In this document: positions 19,169-26,875 of the stretch, piece by piece
Numbering within the stretch: the first letter of the stretch is position 1
How the letters are laid out: every line of letters begins with the position of its first letter
Assembly: GCA_020650975.1 (NCBI GenBank)
Contig: JAIPMN010003633.1
Location: 6,679-34,186, forward strand
DNA from: Apostichopus californicus
Lineage: Eukaryota > Echinodermata > Holothuroidea > Aspidochirotida > Stichopodidae
DNA: 27,508 nt
Direction of reading: 5' to 3'
Translations under genes and position numbers: made by a program
The notes under the pieces: generated by a model
Database searches by the model: none
What the model was told of the DNA's origin: nothing
What the model saw: only the letters and a program-made list of their open reading frames with translations

Positions 19169-19309
19169 TAGAGATGACCGATGTCTGTTTAGCCATGCCT
19201 GACCTATGCCCTGGTCAGTTTGAGTTCTGTAATACAGGAGATCTGAACACATACTCCTGTGACTGTGTGACCGGCTATTGGAGACTTACTACAGGGGCTG
19301 AATGTACAG
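19169..19309 (+). CDS. Exon 20: EGF-like module (start codon-free in practice)
   Basis: The exon has 141 nt, acceptor CATTTCTCAG and donor G|gtattc, a weak donor. It starts VEMTDVC; an ATG at 19174 is internal. Cysteine spacing is x6, x6, x9, x1, x12. PGQFEFC before C3 is the first appearance of the [GQ]-x-FE-x-C motif that defines exons 21-23. The turn VTGYWRL carries the only Trp in the array. Confidence 0.9.
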
Positions 19310-19488
19310 GTATTCAAGTCTTTTTATAATATTCTAATAACTCTTCTAAAAATTGTGATTTTAAAAAAAAGGTGATGGGTCTTGTTACCCTGCAATGAAA
19401 GACTTTATGACAACTTACTGTGTGCTTATACTAAAGGTATTGCATGTGTTCAAAGAACAGCAGACAATCCTGAAAATATTATCATATC

Positions 19489-20135
19489 ATTTATACACAG
19501 ACTTAATGCAGTCAGTGCACACTTATTTCTTGTATACACCTGAAGCATCTCATATAAGTAATGTCATTTACACACAGACTTCATGCAGTCAGTGCACACT
19601 TATTACTTGTATACACCTGAAGCATCTCATATAAGTAATGTCATTTACACACAGACTTCATGCAGTCAGTGCACACTTATTTCTTGTATGCAGCTGAAGC
19701 ATCTTAAATAAGTAATGTCATTTACATACAGACTTTATGCAGTCAGTGCAAACTTATTTCTTGTATACACCTGAAGCATCTCATATAAGTAATGTCTATC
19801 ACATACAGACTTAATGCAGTCAGTGCAAACTTATTTCTTGTATGCACCTGAAGCATCTTAAATAAGTAATGTCATTTATACACAGACTTTATGCAGTCAG
19901 TGCACACTTATTTCTTATATACACCTGAAGCATCTTTAATAAGTAATGTCATTTATACACAGACTTAATGCAGTCAGTGCACACTTATTTCTTGTATGCA
20001 CCTGAAGCATCTTAAATAAGTAATGTCATATATACACAGACTTGATGCAGTCAGTGAACACTTATTTCTTGTATGCACCTGAAGCATCTCATATAAGTAA
20101 TGTCTATCACATACAGACTTTATGCAGTCAGTGCA
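19489..20135. repeat. Minisatellite, 77-bp unit, about 8.4 copies (intron 20)
   Basis: The landmark CAGTCAGTG recurs at 19509, 19586, 19663, 19740, 19817, 19894, 19971, 20048 and 20125, a constant period of 77 bp. Each unit carries ACACAGACTT, CACTTATTTCTTGTATACAC, GAAGCATCT and AAGTAATGTC. Alternate copies share variants (TATGCACC against TATACACC; CATATAAG against TAAATAAG), hinting at two-unit higher-order structure. Confidence 0.95.
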
Positions 20136-20362
20136 TATGTTCTTCTATAAACCTTCACTATTGCATGCATGTGCTCCTATTTGCACATAACAATAAACAT
20201 GTGTAGGTGAGTGAAGATTGTACTCAGTCACTGCATGCTTTCTACTATCAACCTTCACTATTGTATGCATGTACTCCTATTTGCACATAGCAATAAACAT
20301 GTGTAGGTGAGTGAAGATTGTACTCAGCAATGCTTTCTACTATAAACCTTCACTATTGCATA
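20136..20362. repeat. About 100-bp tandem repeat, 2.2 copies
   Basis: ACCTTCACTATTG occurs at 20151, 20251 and 20346. Copies share TGCACATA(A/G)CAATAAACATG and GTGTAGGTGAGTGAAGATTG. The shared AG|GTGAGT is a consensus-like cryptic donor present twice. The third, partial copy runs into the exon 21 acceptor region. Confidence 0.9.
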
Positions 20363-20388
20363 GAAGTGATTTCATTTGTACACTACAG

Positions 20389-20523
20389 CCATAAATCCCT
20401 GCACTATGAATCCCTGCATTGGTAACTTTGAGGAATGTCAGCAGGATACCAACACTGCCAATGGATATAATTGTGTTTGCCTTGATGGATATGAAAGAAG
20501 TACAGCAACAGCTCCTTGCACAG
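20389..20523 (+). CDS. Exon 21: EGF-like module, NPC family
   Basis: The exon has 135 nt, acceptor GTACACTACAG and donor G|gtttgc, the least consensus-like donor of the set. It starts AINPC. Cysteine spacing is x4, x6, x11, x1, x12. NPC occurs twice (around C1 and C2), then IGNFEEC. The very short C1-C2 loop with NPC separates exons 21-24 from the rest. The upstream open-frame Met at 20376 is intronic. Confidence 0.91.
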
Positions 20524-21255
20524 GTTTGCTTCATTTATATCACTTTTATCTCTTCACATGTTTGACCTATTCTCATACTACTTTAAAACATGTTTCAGTG
20601 TTTGATATATAATTTAAAATTTTCTAAATTATTCATACTTAGTCCAAACTACTGTAACAAACTGAATTGCTGTCTGACTTGACTATGTTGAGTGGGATTA
20701 TTGGATGTAAGCACACTTTGTGAACATATTGTAACTCAAGAAGAATAAAATATAGTAATATGTTGTAATGTTATAATGTAGTGTTTTGATGGAAGTGTTT
20801 AATTACCTCTTTTACAGTTTTCTGTCAGTGTTGATTGTTCAAGCAATAAATTGAAGCAGAAAATGATTCCTGATTTACTTCAACATTTGCTACTGTTACA
20901 AGAAGCTAGAGATCTTCTGTGATATCATGTTATGTGGCAGCATAATTACCAACTGATTCACAAATCAGATCAGTTTTAGTTTAGAATATAATCTACATTT
21001 CATATCTGACTATACTCTTGGTCCATGCCACTTGATTGATCTCGATGGTAGTTGTCTGATTAATTAGAAAGCATGTGAATTAGTTTTAATTTTCTGTGTC
21101 AAGTTGTTGTTTTTTGGGGTTGTTGCTTTGTGTCACTCACATACACCAATTGTTTGGTCACTTTTCCTTTTCATTTTCTACTATTTCATCCATTTATTCA
21201 CCTTTATGTATTGTAAACAAATGAAATATCATTATTGTGTTATTGCATGAAACAG
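20524..21255. other. Intron 21
   Basis: AT-rich non-coding sequence without recognised arrays or element ends. Confidence 0.67.
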
Positions 21256-21390
21256 CTACAACTATACAAGATCCATGTAACCCTAATCCTTGCACTGGGA
21301 ATTTTGAGGTGTGTGCATCTACCAATGCTGGCTTTGCATGTAATTGCATTGAGGGATATACCCGGAGTGCACCCAGTGAACCTTGCATAG
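21256..21390 (+). CDS. Exon 22: EGF-like module, NPC family
   Basis: The exon has 135 nt with acceptor GAAACAG, which has a poor pyrimidine tract, and donor G|gtaagg. It starts ATTIQDPC. An alternative acceptor at 21269-21270 (TATACAAG) would start the exon at 21271 with DPC, like exons 13 and 14, removing five residues in frame. Cysteine spacing is x4, x6, x8, x1, x12. PNPCTGNFEVC and CNCIEGYTRSAP make it the closest relative of exons 21 and 23. Confidence 0.88.
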   Translation, partial: LQLYKIHVTLILALGILRCVHLPMLALHVIALRDIPGVHPVNLA

Positions 21391-21860
21391 GTAAGGTTAC
21401 ATATTTAACATGGATCAGAGGGGAAGGGGGAGGGGAGTGGGGTTGGGGAAAGGTTTGTAGCTAAGCAGCAGAGTTAGCCAACAGACCATGTAAAAGCAGA
21501 ATTATATAATGAATAAATTGCACATGCTTGTATACAGCTATATATGTAGAAATAAGGCAAGCTTGCATGAAACTTCAATAATAACAATGAAAGGAAAGAA
21601 AAACGTATATCATCCTTCCCCTACAGCTTCACCTTACCTCTCTTTTGCACTCAACTGACTAAATAAAAATCAACCATTCCCTGCCTCACTAAAGTCCTTC
21701 CTCTCTTCACATTACATATTAAAGTGATAACTTAAAGACATGGTTTTGTGTTATGTTACTTTAGGTGGTTTATTTCAAATTGAATGATGGAAAAATGCAA
21801 ACAAATCTTCCTTTGAGGGAGAGGAAGAATGGTTTGAAGCAAACATGAACAAGTTACCAC
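21391..21860. other. First part of intron 22, with purine-rich tract
   Basis: A G-rich purine tract with several GGGG runs (21418-21452) lies about 28 nt after the donor and could form a G-quadruplex in DNA or RNA. The rest is AT-rich without features. Confidence 0.68.
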
Positions 21861-22399
21861 TTTTCTTATGTTTCGAAAAAGCAGGGAAGCCCTAATTGAT
21901 TATAAATTTATGATATTGAATGCAGATAATAACTTATAAGTGCTTTCTGATATCAGTGTGTGACATGTTTTCTTATGTTTTGATAAAGGAGGGAAGCCCT
22001 AATTGATTATATATTTATGATATTGAGTTCAGATAATAACTTATAAGTGCTTTCTGATATCAGTGTGACATGTTTTGTTATGTTTTGATACAGGAGGGAA
22101 GCCCTAATTGATAAAACATTGATGATATTGAATGCAGATAATAACTAATGAGTGCTTTCTGATATCAGTGTGTGACATGTTTTGTTATGTTTTGATAACA
22201 GGAGGGAAGCCCTAATTGATAATAAATTTATGACATTGAATGCAGATGATAACTAATAAGTGCTTTCTGATATCAGTGTGTGACATGTTTTGTTATGTTG
22301 TGATAAAGGAGGGAAGCCCTAATTGATAATAAATTTATGATATTGAATGCAGATAATAACTAATAAGTGCTTTCTGATATCAGTGTGTGACATGTTTTA
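21861..22399. repeat. Minisatellite, about 107-bp unit, 5 copies (intron 22)
   Basis: GGGAAGCCCTAATTGAT recurs at 21884, 21991, 22096, 22204 and 22311 (spacings 105-108). Each unit also carries GCAGATAATAACT, GTGCTTTCTGATATCAGTG and GACATGTTTT. The array ends about 50 nt before exon 23, so the branch-point region of exon 23 directly abuts or overlaps the last unit. Confidence 0.95.
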
Positions 22400-22449
22400 T
22401 ACATCTTGATATTGTTTAATGCTTATTTCCAATCATCATTTGCATGTAG

Positions 22450-22590
22450 TAACCTCTCCATGCATGCCTAGCCCTTGCACTGGACAATTTGAAAGTTGTC
22501 AGCCTTCAACTAGCAACACAAGTCCTGGCTATACTTGCGACTGCATAAATGGCTACACAAGGATAACGCCACAAGCTGCATGTACTCTAG
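22450..22590 (+). CDS. Exon 23: EGF-like module, NPC/SPC family
   Basis: The exon has 141 nt, acceptor TTGCATGTAG and donor G|gtgaga. It starts VTSPCMPSPC. Cysteine spacing is x4, x6, x12, x1, x12. TGQFESC matches exon 20's GQFEFC and exon 22's GNFEVC. The long C3-C4 loop has the N-glycosylation sequon NTS. The short open-frame start at 22419 is intronic. Confidence 0.92.
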
Positions 22591-23303
22591 GTGAGAAATA
22601 TAGCCAACTGGAAAACTGCAAACATTTGCTTCCTTCCTTTTCATAATAACTGCCGCAAATTTTGACTAATTCATGTTATTTTTCTTTGGTGATGGGTGGG
22701 GGGGGGGCAAGGTGGGGGCAGGGGGATTTAGAGGAACTTGGGACATCCAAACTGTATATTTGCAGCTTTATTTAAATTGATTTTGGCATTTCTATCATTT
22801 TCACACAAGTCAGCTTCACTAATCCAATTTTGCATGTCAAGTAATTGAAAACAAACTTGAGGAAATGTTAACTTTGGACATGCCTTTTCTTTAATTTGAA
22901 ATTCACACTTAACTTTCTTAGCAACAATTGCATTGACAGGAATCGTTAAATACGAACTATAACTTAACAATCAGTTAGAGAGAAAAAAAACTTCTGAAGC
23001 GAGGAATAAAGATGTACATTTATTTTTCCAAAACTCCTAATCTCATGCGAAATAGAAATTGAACCACTTTCGCAAATGTTTGACCTTTCGTTCATGATGT
23101 TAATTAAATTTGAACACTCAAATCTATTATTATAGGATGTCCCTGTCAGTTAAATCATATCAAAATATTGCCAGAATTGAAGTATAAGGCTGTCTAATAA
23201 TTTATACATGCATTTCTATTTAAATAGAAAAGTATAGAGTCTGTCCCATACATATTCATGGATCAATGTGCAATAGAATATTTTAAAATTGTTACTATTC
23301 TAG
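22591..23303. other. Intron 23, with G-rich tract
   Basis: A G-rich tract (22694-22726) contains a run of about ten G followed by further runs of five, with quadruplex potential on the plus strand. The remainder is AT-rich without recognised elements. Confidence 0.68.
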
Positions 23304-23432
23304 TTGACCCTTGCAACGCCAACCCTTGTAATGGAGCTAATGAAGTTTGTGTGGTACAGACTGGAGGAGATGGTTTTGCTTGCAATTGCCAGGTTGGATT
23401 CTCAAGGAACTCAGCAACAAACTTATGTGAAG
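23304..23432 (+). CDS. Exon 24: EGF-like module, NPC family
   Basis: The exon has 129 nt, acceptor TACTATTCTAG and donor G|gtaagt. It starts VDPCNANPC. Cysteine spacing is x4, x6, x10, x1, x12. GANEVC combines the NPC opening of exons 21-23 with the NE-x-C motif of exons 8-15, so it looks intermediate between the two families. The overlapping frame 23304-23654 in another register is a shadow. Confidence 0.92.
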
Positions 23433-23513
23433 GTAAGTTCTAACAGTTGCAAAGAAGTCTGTAATATACGTAGAAATCATCACACAGCCTCAGAGGTAAG
23501 TCTTGCTTCCACA

Positions 23514-23600
23514 CCATTGCCCAACCTCAGAGGGTACTATTTATTGTGTGCCATTGCCCAACCTCAGAGGGTACTATTTATTGTGTGCCATTGCACATCT
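23514..23600. repeat. 37-bp tandem repeat, about 2.3 copies (intron 24)
   Basis: CCATTGC occurs at 23514, 23551 and 23588 at 37-bp spacing, with CAACCTCAGAGGGTACTATT between. Related fragments (CACAGCCTCAGAG at 23482; CACAACCTCAGAG near 23632) flank it, so the array was probably longer. Confidence 0.9.
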
Positions 23601-23739
23601 TTGAAAGAGAGTTTGGTTGGGTGTCATATTGCACAACCTCAGAGTAGGGGTTGAGGCAGAAATGGTAGATGTAGGTATCCATATTTTTTAAGTGGTTGTC
23701 CTACCTTCTTGGGGCCACATGATGCCGATGCGATTGCCC

Positions 23740-23785
23740 TTCATGGTGGGGGTCAAAGGGGCCCGCCTTCGGGGCCCTTATCTTG
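23740..23785. other. GC-rich imperfect palindrome in intron 24
   Basis: AAGGGGCC and GGGCCCTT (23756-23779) are inverted with one mismatch around CGCCTTCG. This is a GC-rich patch in an otherwise AT-rich intron, about 45 nt before exon 25. It may be the edge of a decayed element, but no target duplication was found. Confidence 0.45.
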
Positions 23786-23828
23786 AATCCTCCCTCAGTC
23801 TGTTACATTTAATCTTCTTTATTTTCAG

Positions 23829-23954
23829 GGATAGCCTGTGATGCCATGTGTTCTGGTCAAAATGAGTTTTGTTTGAATAGAGAGCCTCCTAATGATGACT
23901 CTTGTGAATGCCTGCCTGGATTTGTACGCACTAATGATGGTCTACATTGTGTCT
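23829..23954 (+). CDS. Exon 25: EGF-like module with the shortest first loop
   Basis: The exon has 126 nt, acceptor CTTTATTTTCAG and donor T|gtaagt. It starts GIACDAMC, so only three residues separate C1 and C2, the shortest in the array. Full spacing is x3, x6, x10, x1, x12. GQNEFC and CECLPGFVRTNDG are clear EGF features. The open frame continues past the donor to 24052 but loses cysteine spacing there, so the splice site is preferred. Confidence 0.91.
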
Positions 23955-24622
23955 GTAAGTTCAATATAGTTCAAAGTATTCCACAACCTGGTGATGATAC
24001 AGTGCTTGACACTGAGGAACACAAAGTTAAGGTTCTGGGACGTGGTGTTTAATTGACAAAAGTATTTTCTGCAAAAGGCCATTGCCTTGTGTTCATGTTC
24101 AATGTATTAGAAATATAGGTATAAGAAACATTCCTCTAGTTAATCTAATATTAGAAAATATGATTTAATACAAAGGTTTGTTGATGTGTTGGGTGTACGT
24201 TTAATTTAATTTACCAGCATGGTGGTAAAACCTTAATATTAGTAGTATCATTGTATTTTCATGTTAAATTGGTATAAGAATCTTGTCAGTTGAAGTTTTT
24301 TACTTTTTGAACACAAAAAGCCAAATTGTTTTTGGTTGAGGTCAAATGTCACTTAAGGTCAACATAGGTCAATGTGAAAACTTTTTAAAAGCAATAATAA
24401 CTTCAAGAGCTACATATTTACACATTACATGTCATATTCTGTATGTAGATCTTTGTTTTGTGGCTTGTACTGTATATTGCAGAGGTCAGCAATAAGTCCC
24501 AATTCTTCAACACATCACAGACTGAAGAAAGATGTTTTCAACACAAAGTAATAACAATGTTTGATTTTAACTAACTCATACCTTGATTGACAGTGACTTG
24601 TAACTACTCTTCCCTCCAACAG
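23955..24622. other. Intron 25
   Basis: AT-rich non-coding sequence with no arrays or element ends recognised. The acceptor ACTCTTCCCTCCAACAG is strong. Confidence 0.68.
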
Positions 24623-24769
24623 CTGCAAATGTGGACGAAACATGCACATCTAATTCAGATTTGTGTAACACAGCTTCCTTGATATGCCAAGATGGCACCA
24701 CCGTCGGAGAGTATCGTTGTGAATGCATCCAGGGATTTGTCAGAGAAACCTCTACTGGCAACTGTATCG
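24623..24769 (+). CDS. Exon 26: EGF-like module (last exon visible)
   Basis: The exon has 147 nt, the longest in the set, with donor G|gtaaag. It starts SANVDETC. Cysteine spacing is x6, x6, x10, x1, x12. GEYRCECIQGFVRE closely resembles exon 5's AEYRCDCLVGFVRI, although the two are 20 kb apart. The phase-1 donor implies that at least one more exon follows outside the window. Confidence 0.91.
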
Positions 24770-25000
24770 GTAAAGATTAAATTAATATTATTGATATGCA
24801 GTGGCAGTTAGCTTTAGAAAGAAGCTTCAATACTGTGTTTACAATGGAATTTTACTCTCTGTACCGAAATCATTTTGACTTGTTCAGCATTGTGATAGCA
24901 TATGTTTAATACCTCAATGCAATCTATGAACTATGAAGTATTCCAAATCCAATCAATGAAGTCCATTTTGCAATCAACCCTATCATGATAATATAAGTAA
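24770..25000. other. Start of the intron (or flank) after exon 26
   Basis: AT-rich and non-coding; nothing recognised. No further EGF-like exon could be found between here and the end of the window. Confidence 0.65.
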
Positions 25001-25135
25001 GTGTTCACCATGCTCATTAACCTGTCTGTATTCTGTGCATGTTTTTGTCCCTTCTGTTACTGTTACTTGTCATTTAGCCTTTGAAGAAGATCCTGCTAAG
25101 ATCGAAACGTCAGGCCAACTTACTTTTACACAATA
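25001..25135. repeat. Dispersed repeat, 135-nt copy 2
   Basis: Same orientation and same length as 7696-7830, with about four or five substitutions. One of these (GGATC to AGATC) breaks the perfect hairpin seen in copy 1. The open frame beginning at 25081 is produced by this repeat and continues into unrelated sequence. Confidence 0.88.
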
Positions 25136-25410
25136 TAAGTACAAGCATTAGAATTGGTATTAGCTGCAAAAACACTTTGTTCATTATGCTAGCATACACA
25201 GGGCTCAAATTTAACGTTGTCCGAACATCCGAGACTCCAAAAATCAAGGGCGGCGGAACCGGGGGGGCACAGGGGGCACGTGCCCCCCCACTTTTCCTCA
25301 GGTTAAAAATGTGCCCTTTTTCTACATAAAAATGTTCTACATAAAAAAGAGTTTACAAAGCGAAACCCACGTCGAATGAAATATTTCGGGAAGTTTTAAA
25401 TGTTTACTAC

Positions 25411-25795
25411 CATAGGCGTAGGAGCCCAATTTGATTTGGGGGGGGGGGGCTGTAACGACTTGCCGAAAATATTCCCAAAATTTGTCGCGCGCTACGCGCG
25501 CGCTCAACATGTTAATATGCATATCATATAGGCATGCATCAGTTATTACATCGCATGCCAATAACATACAATCATTTGCCGTGTTATTACCCTTCCATAT
25601 TGGGTATAATTATTGGGAAAGTCGTTACAATAATAATGATGATAATAATATCAGTTTAACCATTGAAAAACACATAGCAAATTATATTCTTTCAGTAGGT
25701 GCCCGAAAAATTCTCAGCATATTGCCCGAATTTTTAAAAAAATTATTGGTTGGGGGGCTGCAGCCCCCCCCCCCCCCCCGGCTCCTACGCCTATG
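25411..25795. mobile_element. Non-autonomous hAT-type element (MITE), 385 bp, nested
   Basis: The 16-bp terminal inverted repeats are perfect: CATAGGCGTAGGAGCC at 25411-25426 and its inverse at 25780-25795. The exact 8-bp target duplication TTTACTAC lies at 25403-25410 and 25796-25803. Inside the ends are a G-run on the left and a C-run on the right. The fully conserved ends suggest recent insertion. Open frames across it (25431-25817 plus, 25337-25567 minus) are not transposase-like. Confidence 0.93.
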
Positions 25796-26159
25796 TTTAC
25801 TACCACAAGGCTTCTAACATTCTGGTGAGTGCCATTATGCATATTCAATTCGCCACACAAATCCTAATGCATTTCCAAAAATGTATTGCTATATAACATT
25901 GTGACTTTGTAATAAGCAGAAGCCATTTATAGCCTACTATGAATAATGAGTATAGTTTTAATATCCCATAACCTATACCCCATCCTTTCGTATTTTGACA
26001 TATTTCATTTGCTTTCATGCATGTATCGATCGCATGTGCAGGGACTTGGACTTTATAATGATTTCACCTCATTTTGTCTCGAAAGAAAACTTGTTCCTTG
26101 TTTCCCAATTTGCACATTAGATATTGCAGTGCTAGTATGCATTGTTTCCTTGAGGGGGG

Positions 26160-26500
26160 CAGTGGCGGAGCGTCCATACAGTCAGGGGGCGGATGCCCCC
26201 CCCCCCATGACGGACTCAAATGGATTGCTGGAGCCCTTTTCAGCTTTTTACCACTTTTTACTTATTCGCGATTATTGACTTTTTTATTTCGCTCTCATCT
26301 ACCTATTGACATTTGTCACATTATCTGCACATTAGCAAGGCCCGGAAAGGGTCATTTCCGGCGATCTAGGGAGTACCTTTACTCAAAAAATGTCTGAACG
26401 CTCCGCGCCAACCTGTGGTGGCGCTCTGCTTAGATAGTGTCGAAAGTGCCCCTACAGACCATTCTCGCCCCCCTGACCAATACCTCTAGCTCCGCCACTG
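26160..26500. mobile_element. Non-autonomous hAT-type element (MITE), 341 bp, nested
   Basis: The 12-bp terminal inverted repeats are perfect: CAGTGGCGGAGC at 26160-26171 and its inverse at 26489-26500. They are flanked by GAGGGGGG at 26152-26159 and 26501-26508, an exact 8-bp duplication. The CAGTGGCGGA terminus is typical of hAT elements. The duplicated target is a G-run, so a chance match is easier here than for the other elements; the perfect ends support the call. Confidence 0.88.
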
Positions 26501-26801
26501 GAGGGGGGGGGGTGGCGTTGATGGAGTGATGTGTATACGCAAATAAGATAATACAATAAGAGTTATAAAGGGTACTAAATATCAGGCTGCATCAGTCCAA
26601 TCGAATTTCTGCAAAGTGCCCTTCGACGTTGGTGCCCCCCCAGATTAAAAGTGCTTCCGCCGCCCTTGGCTTGAAGCATCTAGTATTAGCTCACTTACTG
26701 TGATCAAGTGAATATGTAAGAATGCCATGTCCTCATTTATCCAACAATGGTGTAAATAGTTACAACAATAATCTAAAGTAGCCTTGACCATGCACACCAG
26801 T

Positions 26802-26875
26802 CACTCCCAACACTGGCCACACAGTAATTAGGTTAGGCATATGCTAACATTACTTTGTGACCGACGTTGGGAGTG
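26802..26875. other. 74-nt near-perfect hairpin (foldback)
   Basis: The outer arms CACTCCCAAC (26802-26811) and GTTGGGAGTG (26866-26875) pair perfectly. Inner segments continue the stem (GG/CC, CACA/TGTG, AGTAAT/ATTACT, GTTAG/CTAAC) around a GCATATG-containing loop. Most positions on each arm pair. It could be a tiny foldback transposon or a precursor-like RNA hairpin. The sequence does not decide this, and no clear target duplication flanks it. Confidence 0.7.

Larger units (their letters stand above)
208..24769 (+). other. Partial gene for a long multi-EGF-domain extracellular protein (26 internal exons)
   Basis: All 26 exons lie on the plus strand in one order, are flanked by AG and GT, and are class 1-1 (phase 1 at both ends), so every junction stays in frame. 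Each exon is one EGF-like module with six cysteines and C4-x-C5; the modules sum to 3399 nt, or 1133 codons. EGF modules fold through three disulfides (1-3, 2-4, 5-6 in the family) and act outside the cell in adhesion, matrix or receptor proteins, so the product is inferred to be secreted or a membrane ectodomain. No signal peptide, transmembrane segment, start or stop codon belonging to it is visible, so both ends are outside the window. One-module-per-exon chains occur in fibrillin-, Notch-, stabilin- and fibropellin-like genes, but the short C1-C2 spacings and mostly non-calcium-binding modules do not single out one of these. Joining all modules into one transcript is inferred; no RNA evidence is available. 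Confidence 0.85.
25245..26668. mobile_element. Composite inverted-repeat element containing two nested MITEs
   Basis: CAAGGGCGGCGGAA at 25245-25258 is the exact inverse of TTCCGCCGCCCTTG at 26655-26668. G/C runs sit just inside both ends (GGGGGGGCACAGGGGGCAC on the left; GGTGCCCCCCC on the right), as in hAT-like elements. No target duplication is visible at the outer flanks (CCAAAAAT and GCTTGAAG), so the class is not settled. Removing the two nested insertions below leaves an element of roughly 680 bp without coding capacity. Confidence 0.75.

Noticed and set aside
19489..20135. CRISPR-like array
   Set aside because: The 77-bp units are tandem copies without unique spacers, and the context is a eukaryotic intron.
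23955..24052. Read-through of exon 25 to a stop as an alternative 3' end
   Set aside because: A strong gtaagt donor is present and EGF spacing is complete before it. I see no polyadenylation context to support a short form.
208..24769. Naming the gene as a fibrillin, Notch, stabilin or fibropellin homologue
   Set aside because: Only EGF modules are visible. None of the accompanying domains (TB, LNR, fasciclin, avidin-like) is in the window, so a name would be a guess.
25081..26397. Several open frames near the 3' end as transposase fragments
   Set aside because: Their peptides come from terminal repeats, G/C runs and short non-coding MITEs. I see no catalytic motif or zinc finger.
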